This document shows positions 17,851-25,103 of a stretch of DNA of 40,427 nt, in pieces (within the stretch, counting starts at the first letter, position 1; each line of letters begins with the position of its first letter). This DNA comes from CAZLKN01 sp964560135 (GTDB lineage: Bacteria; Actinomycetota; JAICYB01), in NCBI GenBank assembly GCA_964560135.1, contig CAZLKN010000029.1, forward strand, positions 1 through 40,427. Reading direction: 5' to 3'. Both the position numbers and the translations under genes were made by a program. The notes under the pieces are model-generated. The model ran no database searches, was not told the DNA's origin, and was given only the letters and a program-made list of their open reading frames with translations.

Positions 17851-19425
17851 CTACGATCCGGTGAGCAGGTCCCCCAGGTTCGAGTTGCCTTCCGCGAAGG
17901 GGGTCGCAGCGGTCTCGGGGGCGAATGGCGCACCGGGCGAGGGTGCGAGGATGAACAGTCCGCTGCGGATGTCAGTCACGTACACGAGGCCGTTCCGGAT
18001 CACCGGATACGACCAGGTCTCCACCCACCAGTCGTCGTCGTGGGTCGCCGTCCGGCCCTGGGGCTGGACGGGGCGGGTGACCGACGGGATGCGGACGGAG
18101 GCGAGCGGCCGCGGGACGAAGGCGCCGACCTCGTTCGGCACGGTGGGGTCGGAGACGTCGACCACGCGCATCCCGCCCCCGTACCAGCTCGCGAACGCGA
18201 AGGTCGGGAGGACCGTCTGGTTGTGCATGCTGAAGGTCCCGTCGACCGGTGCCCCCGCGGCGTTGCGGAGGGTGGACAACCCGGTGGCCGCGTCGCAGTT
18301 GGCCGGATCGTTGGCGTCCAGACGGAACTCGCCGATCTGGGCCGGTGCTTCGGCTTCGGATCCGAGAGCCACCAGTCGCATCCACCCGTAGGGGCAACCC
18401 TGGATGTTGCCGCCGAAGACCTCGTCGCCGACGACGGCCACCTCCTGCCCTGGGATCTTGACCGCGCTGTGGGTGTTGCCGGCGTCCGGTGGCGAGTAGT
18501 CGTACGGCACGGAGGCGAGGCCCAGGGGCGCGATCCCGCCGGCGGGCAAGCCTGTGGCCAGCGACGACGTGTCCACGGTGAGGAACCCGCCGTCCCAGTA
18601 GGACAGGAAGGCGCGGTTCCCGTCGGGGGACACCGAGACGCTATGGAGATAGTTGCCGAGGTATGTGCCGTGTTCCTCCTCGAGACTCACGACGGCCTGC
18701 GCGGCGTCGTAGGCGGCGACCGGCCGGGGCAGGGTGGGATCGGAGGCGTCCACGACCACGAGGTTGGGCGCCTGGATCGGGAGCGAGACGTAGGCCAGGA
18801 TCCGGGGATGCCCGTCGACGTCGTGGGCGGGGTCGGGGTCGAGCCAGAGGTAGAACTCGTGGGGCCGGGCGGCGAGGAAATCGTAGGTCCCGAGCCGGAC
18901 GGGATTGCGGCAATCCGACGCGTCGAAGAAGCGGAGCGTGTTCAGCTCGCGATCGGGCCGGTTGGCGACCGTGTCAGAGAACGTCATCACCACAAGCAGC
19001 TTGAAGTCGGGAAGGTCGACCGCGCGGATCTCCCGGGATGTGGCCCCCGGAGAGAACGAACCGGCCACCTCGCCGACGACCTCGGTGAAGGTGGCCGACG
19101 ACCGGTCGACGTCCACGATCTGCACGCCGCGCTGGGGCACGCCGCGGTACTGTCCGTACTCGTGCCAGCGGCCCACGTAGGCACAGTCGTCCACGAGGGC
19201 CGGTGCCCCGTTGTTTCCGGCCGGCGGCTCGCCCGGAGGGCGGATGCTCGCGTGCCCCACGAGGTCGAAGCCGTCGAGGTGGTGGTCGACGGGGCCGTGG
19301 ATCCCGACCTCGGAGGCGGGGATACCGACGATGCTGTCGGGTCCGTCGGCGTGCGCCCCAGGGGTCGACGACGCCAGCAGGAGCACCACCGTCGCCGCGG
19401 CCATCGCTGCGACCCGTCCGTGCAT
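17851..19425 (-). CDS. Secreted LVIVD-repeat-like beta-propeller protein
   Basis: Exported protein of 524 residues. The signal peptide runs to AHADG (residues ~1-27), and ATG 19425 follows GAGGAGG at 6 nt. The mature part repeats blade-like strands of the LVIVD kind: GVQIVDVDRSSATF, LNTLRFFDASDCRNPVRLG, PNLVVVDASDPTLPRPV, MRVVDVSDPTVPNEVG and NGLVYVTDIRSGLFIL. Such proteins are predicted seven- or eight-bladed propellers on the cell surface or in the medium; no enzymatic activity is established. The aromatic and acidic loop residues could bind ligand, but this is unproven. A terminator-like hairpin follows. It is divergent from the histidine kinase. Confidence 0.82.
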   Translation of the reverse strand: MHGRVAAMAAATVVLLLASSTPGAHADGPDSIVGIPASEVGIHGPVDHHLDGFDLVGHASIRPPGEPPAGNNGAPALVDDCAYVGRWHEYGQYRGVPQRGVQIVDVDRSSATFTEVVGEVAGSFSPGATSREIRAVDLPDFKLLVVMTFSDTVANRPDRELNTLRFFDASDCRNPVRLGTYDFLAARPHEFYLWLDPDPAHDVDGHPRILAYVSLPIQAPNLVVVDASDPTLPRPVAAYDAAQAVVSLEEEHGTYLGNYLHSVSVSPDGNRAFLSYWDGGFLTVDTSSLATGLPAGGIAPLGLASVPYDYSPPDAGNTHSAVKIPGQEVAVVGDEVFGGNIQGCPYGWMRLVALGSEAEAPAQIGEFRLDANDPANCDAATGLSTLRNAAGAPVDGTFSMHNQTVLPTFAFASWYGGGMRVVDVSDPTVPNEVGAFVPRPLASVRIPSVTRPVQPQGRTATHDDDWWVETWSYPVIRNGLVYVTDIRSGLFILAPSPGAPFAPETAATPFAEGNSNLGDLLTGS

Positions 19426-19492
19426 CGCCCGCCTCCTCGTCTCGCTTCGTAGAGGTACTTCGCCGGGCGGCACCGGTTCCCTGCCGTGGGGG

Positions 19493-19498
19493 TAGACT
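19493..19498 (+). promoter_or_regulatory. -10 hexamer TAGACT upstream of the histidine kinase gene
   Basis: TAGACT lies 22 nt before ATG 19521, giving an expected leader of about 16 nt. No convincing -35 is seen at 17 bp. Confidence 0.35.
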
Positions 19499-19520
19499 TT
19501 CAACCCCCGGGCTGCGACGA

Positions 19521-20492
19521 ATGGGGAACCAGATGGAACGGCATGTGGCACGCCAGCGGTCCAGCCTCGCAGTGACCGCGGCGATCGTGATCGTCGGCTT
19601 GGCCGCTTCCCTGGCGCTCCTGCTGAGCGCGGTCGACCAGGATCTGCCGGAGTTCCCGGGTCTCGACATCCGCACCATCCAGATCGGGCTGGTCCTCCTG
19701 TCCGTCGCGTTCGTCGTCTACGCGGTCGAGCGGGAGCGGAATCTGCGGAGCCTGGAGCGCCGGCTCGAAGCCGAGCGGGCGGAGGGGGAACGGCTGCGCG
19801 CGATGGACGAGGTCAAGAACGCGTTCCTCCGGTCGATCTCCCACGACCTGCGGTCGCCGCTCACCGTGATCCTGGGCACGGCCCAGCTCCTGGAGGCTCG
19901 CGGGGAAGGATTCCCCGCGGAGCGGCTGACGGATGCCGCCACCCAGATCCGGTCCCAGGCACAGCGCCTGGACTCGATGCTCACCGACATCCTCGACCTG
20001 GAGCGTGTGGCCCGCGGCATCGTGGCGCTCCATGCGGTTCCGTGCGACGTGGGGCAGATCGTCCGGACCGCCGTGGACGATGTGGGTGCCAGCCACCATC
20101 CCGTCGAGGTGCAGGCTGGAGAGGTGCGGATGCGGGTGGACGGCGGACTCGTCGCGCGCATCGTCGACAACCTGGTCCGCAACGCCGTGAAGTATACCCC
20201 GGTGGGGACGCCGATCCAGGTGCGCGTGGAGGGCGTCGAGGACGGCATCCTGCTCTCCGTGGAGGATCGGGGGCCGGGCGTGGACGACGCCAACAAGGAG
20301 ATCATCTTCGAACTGTTCGGACGGGGGTACCCTCCCGAGGGGATCAGCGGGACCGGCGTCGGCTTGTCCCTCGTACGGCAGTTCGCCCAGCTCCACGGGG
20401 GCCGTGCGTGGGTGGAGGACCGTCCTGGGGGCGGCGCCGCCTTCCGCGTCGTGCTGGCGGAGCCCCGTTCGGTGCCCGCCGTCACGTCCTGA
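19521..20492 (+). CDS. Orphan sensor histidine kinase
   Basis: Membrane histidine kinase of 323 residues. Two helices (about residues 16-34 and 54-71) flank a short ~20-residue external loop, then a coiled-coil linker (RERNLRSLERRLEAERAEGE) leads into the kinase core. The H-box is SISHDLRSPLTVILGT with phospho-acceptor His108; the N-box is VDNLVRNAVKYTP, G1 is EDRGPGVD, the F-box is IFELFGRG and G2 is SGTGVGLSLV. No PAS, GAF or HAMP domain is visible, so signals must be read by the membrane segment or a partner. No response-regulator gene lies nearby. An in-frame ATG at 19533 is an alternative start. A hairpin lies between its stop and the convergent HD-domain gene. Confidence 0.92.
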   Translation: MGNQMERHVARQRSSLAVTAAIVIVGLAASLALLLSAVDQDLPEFPGLDIRTIQIGLVLLSVAFVVYAVERERNLRSLERRLEAERAEGERLRAMDEVKNAFLRSISHDLRSPLTVILGTAQLLEARGEGFPAERLTDAATQIRSQAQRLDSMLTDILDLERVARGIVALHAVPCDVGQIVRTAVDDVGASHHPVEVQAGEVRMRVDGGLVARIVDNLVRNAVKYTPVGTPIQVRVEGVEDGILLSVEDRGPGVDDANKEIIFELFGRGYPPEGISGTGVGLSLVRQFAQLHGGRAWVEDRPGGGAAFRVVLAEPRSVPAVTS

Positions 20493-20511
20493 TCGACCCC
20501 GCAGCCACCCA

Positions 20512-20541
20512 CTGGGTCGGGCCGGGGAAGGGCCGGCCCAG
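20512..20541. terminator. Bidirectional hairpin between convergent genes
   Basis: CTGGGTCGGGCC and GGCCGGCCCAG form a near-perfect GC-rich stem with a 7-nt loop, placed between the kinase stop (20492) and the HD gene stop (20551). No U-run is present on either strand. Confidence 0.5.
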
Positions 20542-20550
20542 CGGGGGTGC

Positions 20551-21288
20551 TCAGCTCCGGGTCGGCCGCGCCTCCGTGGACGTGTCCGCGCCGACGCGGT
20601 CGGTCACGTGCTTCTCGGAGATGCTGATCAGCTTGCGTGCCAGACGGTGGGCCGTCGGGCACCACAGCGTGTCCGCGGCCCGGCGGACGCTGCGCAGCGC
20701 CGATGCGTAGGCGGCGGCCAACGGCGAGGTGCCGGACTGTTCCGCGACCCGCCGGTCCTCGTCGATGAACTGCTCGGTGTTGGCGCGGAGGGTCACCACC
20801 TTCTCCACGCCCTCGACGTCGATGAGCGTCAGCATGTCGGCGTCGTAGAAGAGCCACTCGATCCGGGTGGACGGCTTGGGGATCTCCAGGCGTTCGCCGG
20901 TGCGCTTCTCGTGTTTCCGGACTTCTTCGTCGATGAACGGCAGGGGACCCATGTGGCAGAGGATCGCGCGAGCGACGGTGTCGACGAAGGCGGGCTCGAC
21001 ACCGAGCTCCGTGAGCTGCTCCCGGGCGAGATCCGCACCCGCCCGCGCGTGCTCCAGCAGGGGGACGTCGGCTTTGGCGCAGTCGTGGAGGACAGCGATG
21101 GTCCGCAGCAGGAGGCGTTCATCGGGATCGACCTTCTCGGCGTCCGCGATACGTTCGGTGAACGCGAGGACCTGGTCGTTATGGCGGGTCAGCGTCTCCA
21201 CGACGTCGGGTTCGGCGCCGCTCGCCCGGTACCGTTCCCGTACCCATTCCCGTAGTACGTCAAGGTCGTGCTCGCCCGGAGCTCGCAA
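20551..21288 (-). CDS. HD-domain phosphohydrolase-like protein
   Basis: Predicted metal-dependent phosphohydrolase of about 245 residues. The HD pattern is visible as LTRHNDQVLAF (first His), LLRTIAVLHDCAKADVP (His-Asp), AILCHMGPLPFIDEE and WLFYDADMLTLIDVEG (late Asp). This is the layout of HD proteins acting on nucleotides or RNA ends; the true substrate is unknown. I place the start at TTG 21288, which gives L/M-RAPGEHDLDVL with AAGGGG about 7 nt upstream; an ATG far upstream would add a low-complexity Arg-rich segment. It sits head-to-head with the DEAD-box helicase leader and converges with the kinase gene. Confidence 0.75.
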   Translation of the reverse strand: MRAPGEHDLDVLREWVRERYRASGAEPDVVETLTRHNDQVLAFTERIADAEKVDPDERLLLRTIAVLHDCAKADVPLLEHARAGADLAREQLTELGVEPAFVDTVARAILCHMGPLPFIDEEVRKHEKRTGERLEIPKPSTRIEWLFYDADMLTLIDVEGVEKVVTLRANTEQFIDEDRRVAEQSGTSPLAAAYASALRSVRRAADTLWCPTAHRLARKLISISEKHVTDRVGADTSTEARPTRS

Positions 21289-21410
21289 CCTGGATCCCCT
21301 TCCCCGAGGTCCCCCTGTTCCCCGTCTACGATACGCGTTCGACCGCCGCGGACGCGAACCCTTCCTCCCCGACGATCCGCGGGATCCGACATGAGGGGGC
21401 ATCGCGTGGG

Positions 21411-21416
21411 TATACT
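21411..21416 (+). promoter_or_regulatory. -10 hexamer TATACT upstream of the DEAD-box helicase leader
   Basis: TATACT is the closest match to the consensus -10 in the window and predicts a start near 21423, leaving a leader of about 106 nt before TTG 21529. No good -35 is present; CCGACA lies 19 bp upstream. Confidence 0.5.
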
Positions 21417-21448
21417 TGCGAACGTCACCCCCGGCGCGTGCCGGCGGG

Positions 21449-21515
21449 CACCGGCGGAATGAACGCCGGTGGGGCCCCCGGGCCCATTCATGTGGGCCCA
21501 TCCCACCTCACCTGA
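21449..21515 (+). promoter_or_regulatory. Structured 5' leader with two perfect hairpins and an 18-codon upstream ORF
   Basis: Hairpin 1 is CACCGGCG / CGCCGGTG (21449-21456 with 21464-21471, 7-nt loop). Hairpin 2 is GGGCCCA / TGGGCCC (21480-21486 with 21493-21499, 6-nt loop). A short ORF starts at ATG 21459 in the loop of hairpin 1, runs through hairpin 2 and stops at TGA 21513-21515, 13 nt before the helicase TTG. Its peptide would read MNAGGAPGPIHVGPSHLT. The helicase ribosome site GGAG lies just past its stop. RNA helicase genes elsewhere are often autoregulated through structured leaders; that role here is inference. Confidence 0.5.
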
Positions 21516-21528
21516 TCGGAGTAGAACC

Positions 21529-22779
21529 TTGTCCCTGAACACCTTTGCGTCCCTCGGCGTGCCCGAGGATCTCGTTTCGGCGCTCGGACGGCGCGGCATC
21601 ACCGCGCCGTTCCCCATCCAGGCCGCCACCGTCCCCGACGCGATCGCCGGCCACGACATCTGCGGCCGCGCACCCACCGGCTCGGGTAAGACGCTCGCCT
21701 TCGGCATCGCGCTCGCCCTGCGGACCGGACGGTCGGAGCCCGGCCGTCCGCAGGGTCTCGTGCTCGTCCCGACCCGCGAACTCGCCGCGCAGGTCCAGAA
21801 GGAGATCGAGCCCCTGACCACCGCGCGGGGGCTGCGTGTCGCCACCGTGTACGGCGGTGTCGGCTACGAGGACCAGCGCCGGGCGCTGCGCCGTGGCGTG
21901 GACATCCTCGTGGCCTGCCCGGGCCGCCTCGAAGATCTGGTCGCGAGCCGCACCGCGATCCTCGACAAGGTCGGGGTCGTGGTGATCGACGAAGCCGACC
22001 GGATGGCCGACATGGGCTTCCTTCCGGCGGTCAAGCGCATCCTCGACGCGTCGCGCGCCGAGCGTCAGACCCTGCTGTTCTCGGCCACCCTCGACGGGGA
22101 CGTCGACGTCCTGATCAAGCGGTACCAGCGCGACCCGCGCCGGCACGCCGTCGAGCACATCGAAGAGGAGCAGGGCGACGTCCACCACGTCTTCTGGAAG
22201 GCGGAGCGGCAGGATCGGGTGCACCTCACCGCCCAGCTCGTGGCGGCCCACGCTCCGGCGATCGTGTTCTGCCGGACGCGTCATGGCGCCGACCGCCTCG
22301 CCAAGCAGCTCAGCCGCTCGGGGGTCGAGGCCGCGGCCATCCACGGCAGCCGCACCCAGCCGCAGCGTGACCGGGCCCTGCGGTCCTTCTCGCAGGGGCG
22401 GGTCCAGGCGCTGGTGGCCACGGACGTGGCTGCGCGCGGGATCCACGTGGACGCCGTCTCCTGCGTCGTGCACTACGACCCGCCGACGACGCACAAGGAC
22501 TACGTCCACCGTTCGGGACGGACGGGTCGAGCGGGCGCCGACGGTACCGTCGTGTCGCTCGTGGGCCGGGAGCAGGCCGCCGACGTACGGGCGATCCAGC
22601 GCGCCCTGCGGCTGCCGGAGGGCATCGACATCCCGAACCTCGGGACGATGCGTACCGGTGTGATGGTCAGGCCGCAGATGCCCACGGCTGCGCCGCAGGC
22701 GGACCACGGTCCGCGCTCGGGACACCAGGGCGGGTCGCGGAACAACCGGCGCCGCAGGCCGGCACGACGGTCGAGCTGA
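21529..22779 (+). CDS. DEAD-box ATP-dependent RNA helicase
   Basis: RNA helicase of 416 residues of the RhlE/DeaD type, remodelling RNA secondary structure in ribosome assembly or mRNA decay. In order: Q-motif with FPIQAATVPDAIAG, motif I APTGSGKT, Ia PTRELAAQ, GG, Ib CPGRLEDLV, II DEAD in VVVIDEADRMADMGF, III SAT, IV IVFCRTRHGAD, V VATDVAARGIHVD and VI HRSGRTGRAG. The C-terminal tail is basic (SRNNRRRRPARRSS), suited to RNA binding. The TTG at 21529 is chosen because GGAG lies 8 nt upstream and LNTFASLGVPEDLVSAL is the normal family start. A structured leader precedes it. Confidence 0.96.
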   Translation: MSLNTFASLGVPEDLVSALGRRGITAPFPIQAATVPDAIAGHDICGRAPTGSGKTLAFGIALALRTGRSEPGRPQGLVLVPTRELAAQVQKEIEPLTTARGLRVATVYGGVGYEDQRRALRRGVDILVACPGRLEDLVASRTAILDKVGVVVIDEADRMADMGFLPAVKRILDASRAERQTLLFSATLDGDVDVLIKRYQRDPRRHAVEHIEEEQGDVHHVFWKAERQDRVHLTAQLVAAHAPAIVFCRTRHGADRLAKQLSRSGVEAAAIHGSRTQPQRDRALRSFSQGRVQALVATDVAARGIHVDAVSCVVHYDPPTTHKDYVHRSGRTGRAGADGTVVSLVGREQAADVRAIQRALRLPEGIDIPNLGTMRTGVMVRPQMPTAAPQADHGPRSGHQGGSRNNRRRRPARRSS

Positions 22780-22786
22780 CCTCCGC

Positions 22787-23761
22787 TCAGACCCTGGCAG
22801 CCAGGACGAGCAGGAAGCCCTCGGGGGACCGCCAGTCCCCGGTGACGGCGAGACCGGCATCGGTGAGCTCGGCGGTCACCTGCTCGGGGCTGAACTTGGT
22901 GCTGACCTCGGTGAACAGATCCTCGCCGGTCTCGAACCGCACCTCGAGATCGAGGCGGTCGATGGTGATGTGCTGTGGCTCGCGGGCACGCAGGTACATC
23001 TCCATGCGTCCCTCGGCGGCGTTCCAGACGGCCACGTGATCGAAGGCCTCCGGGACGAAATCGGCCTGCATCCGGGTGTTGATGACCCGGAGGGCGTTGC
23101 GGTTGAAGTCCGCGGTGACACCGTCCGGATCGTCGTAGGCGGCCCTCAGCCGTGACTCGTCCTTCACCAGGTCGCAGCCCAGCAGCAGGTGGTCGTTGTC
23201 GCCCATGGTGGAGGCGAGCTCGCCCAGGAAGTGCCGCCGGCGCGGCGGCGTGAGGTTGCCGATCGTGCTCCCGAGGAAGGCGAACAGGCGCCGGCGGCCC
23301 CCGGGCAGGCCGGCCAGGTGCCGGTTGAAATCGGCCACCACCCCGTGGACCTCGAGCGATGGATGGTCGGCGAGGAGCCGCTGCGCGGCGTCCAGCAGCG
23401 CCTCGGAGCTCACGTCCAGGGCGACGAAGCGTTCCAGCCCGCCGGCCGCGACCATCGCGTCGATCAGGATCTGCGTCTTCTCGGCGTAGCCCGACCCCAG
23501 CTCGACGAGGGTGTCGGCCTCCACCTGCCCCGCGATCTGCCCCGCGTGACCGGTGAGCAGGCCCCGTTCGGCGCGGGTCAGGTAGTAACCCGGGAGCCGG
23601 GTGATCTCCTCGAACAGACGGCTCCCGCGCTCGTCGTAGAACCAGATCGGGGAGATCCGCTTCGGGGTGGACGCGAGCCCGTCGCGCAGGTCCTGCTCCA
23701 GGGCGTGGCGATGGTCTTCGCCGGTGAGGCGGGTCTCGATGGTGGGTTGGGGGACTGGCAT
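22787..23761 (-). CDS. egtD: L-histidine N-alpha-methyltransferase EgtD (ergothioneine)
   Basis: EgtD trimethylates histidine with S-adenosylmethionine to hercynine, the first step of ergothioneine synthesis. The 324 residues match the family (about 320). Recognisable blocks are PKRISPIWFYDERGSRLFEE, LPGYYLTRAERGLL, the SAM loop VELGSGYAEKTQILIDAM, FLGSTIGNLTPPRR, DNDHLLLGCDLVKDE and FNRNALRVIN. Its ATG lies one nucleotide beyond the stop of egtB on the same strand, so the two are coupled. Assignment is firm. Confidence 0.96.
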   Translation of the reverse strand: MPVPQPTIETRLTGEDHRHALEQDLRDGLASTPKRISPIWFYDERGSRLFEEITRLPGYYLTRAERGLLTGHAGQIAGQVEADTLVELGSGYAEKTQILIDAMVAAGGLERFVALDVSSEALLDAAQRLLADHPSLEVHGVVADFNRHLAGLPGGRRRLFAFLGSTIGNLTPPRRRHFLGELASTMGDNDHLLLGCDLVKDESRLRAAYDDPDGVTADFNRNALRVINTRMQADFVPEAFDHVAVWNAAEGRMEMYLRAREPQHITIDRLDLEVRFETGEDLFTEVSTKFSPEQVTAELTDAGLAVTGDWRSPEGFLLVLAARV

Positions 23762-23762
23762 C

Positions 23763-25025
23763 TCACGTACTCCGGGCCAGCCGGAGTCCGGCGAAGGCCC
23801 AGCGGGCGGAGGCCGGGAAGAAGTTGCGATACGTGGCGCGGATGTGCCCGGGTGGGGTCACACACGCGCCGCCTCTCAGCACCTGCTGGTTCACCATGAA
23901 CTTGCCGTTGTACTCGCCGACGGCACCGGGGGCCGGGGAGAACCCCGGGTACGGGATGTAGGGGCTCGCCGTCCACTCCCAGACCTCGCCGTACAGCTGC
24001 CGCACCGTGCCCTGGTCGGCACCCGCTGCGCGGGGGTGCAGGTCCTCCGGTTCGCAGAAGCGTCCGCTCACGGGCTGCGTGGCGGCGACGGTCTCCCACT
24101 CGGCCTCCGTGGGCAGCCGGAACCCCGCCCAGCGCGCGAAGGCGTCGGCCTCGTAGTAGCTGACGTGGCACACGGGCTCGCCGGGGTCGACGGGGTGGCG
24201 TCCGCCGAGGGTGAAGGCCGTCCACCGGTCGGCGTCGCGCTGCCAGTACAGGGGGGCGTCCCACCCGTGCTCCTGCACCGCGTACCAGCCCTCGGACAGC
24301 CAGAGGGCGGGACGGCGGTAGCCGCCGTCGTCGATGAACGCCATCCACTCGCCGTTGGTCACCGGACGGGAGGCGATCGCGAAGGGCTGGAGATGGACGG
24401 GATGCCGCGGCGACTCGTTGTCGTAGGCGAAACCCGGACCATCGTGGCCGACCTCGACGAGTCCCCCCGGCTGCTCGACCCACCCGATGCTCCCGGTGGC
24501 GGCGGGCCCCCGCGCCTGCTGACGGTAGACGGGATCCAGCGGGTTGCATGACAGGACGTGCTTGATGTCCATCAGGAGCAGCTCCTGGTGCTGCTGCTCG
24601 TGGTGGAGGCCGAGCTCCGCCAGACCCAGTACCTCCACGGGCTGGTCGCGACCCAGGAACCGCTCGACGGCCTCGTCCACATGGCGCCGGTAGGCGCCGA
24701 CCTCCTCGGCCCCCGGCCGGGTCACGATCCCGCGCTCGGGCCGGGGGTGCCGGGGCCCGACGGCCTCGTAGTAGGAGTTGAACAGGTAGCGGAAGCGGTC
24801 GTCGAAGCAGCGGTAGCCGGGATCATGGGGGCCGAGGAGGAACTCCTCGAAGAACCAGGAGGTGTGGGCCCGGTGCCACTTGGTGGGACTCACGTCGGGC
24901 ATCGACTGCACCGTCTGGTCCTCCGGGGACAACGGCGCGGACAGATCTTCGGTCAGGGATCGGACCTCCCGGTAGCGGTCGATCGACACACCGGGTGACG
25001 TGGACGCGACCAGCGATGCCTCCAT
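23763..25025 (-). CDS. egtB: Ergothioneine sulfoxide synthase EgtB
   Basis: Non-heme iron enzyme that joins hercynine to a thiol (gamma-glutamylcysteine or cysteine, depending on type) with oxygen. It has 420 residues: an N-terminal DinB-like helical bundle with the iron ligands in RAHTSWFFEEFLL and HHEQQHQELLLMDIKH (HX3HXE), then an FGE-sulfatase-like domain with PVTNGEWMAFI, FRLPTEAEWE, EVWEWTASPYIPYPGF and LRGGACVTPPGHIRATYRNF. ATG 25025 follows GAGGAGGGGG. It is upstream of and coupled to egtD. No egtA, egtC or egtE is visible in the window, so the thiol donor and the C-S lyase are open questions. A weak promoter (TTGTGG, 19 bp, TACCCT) lies at 25073-25103. Confidence 0.95.
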   Translation of the reverse strand: MEASLVASTSPGVSIDRYREVRSLTEDLSAPLSPEDQTVQSMPDVSPTKWHRAHTSWFFEEFLLGPHDPGYRCFDDRFRYLFNSYYEAVGPRHPRPERGIVTRPGAEEVGAYRRHVDEAVERFLGRDQPVEVLGLAELGLHHEQQHQELLLMDIKHVLSCNPLDPVYRQQARGPAATGSIGWVEQPGGLVEVGHDGPGFAYDNESPRHPVHLQPFAIASRPVTNGEWMAFIDDGGYRRPALWLSEGWYAVQEHGWDAPLYWQRDADRWTAFTLGGRHPVDPGEPVCHVSYYEADAFARWAGFRLPTEAEWETVAATQPVSGRFCEPEDLHPRAAGADQGTVRQLYGEVWEWTASPYIPYPGFSPAPGAVGEYNGKFMVNQQVLRGGACVTPPGHIRATYRNFFPASARWAFAGLRLARST

Positions 25026-25103
25026 ACTTCCCCCTCCTCTCACGGACCCGTGCCCGGATCCCTCCGCCCATGAGGGTAGTTGCCCCCGAGGACCTCCCCA
25101 CAA

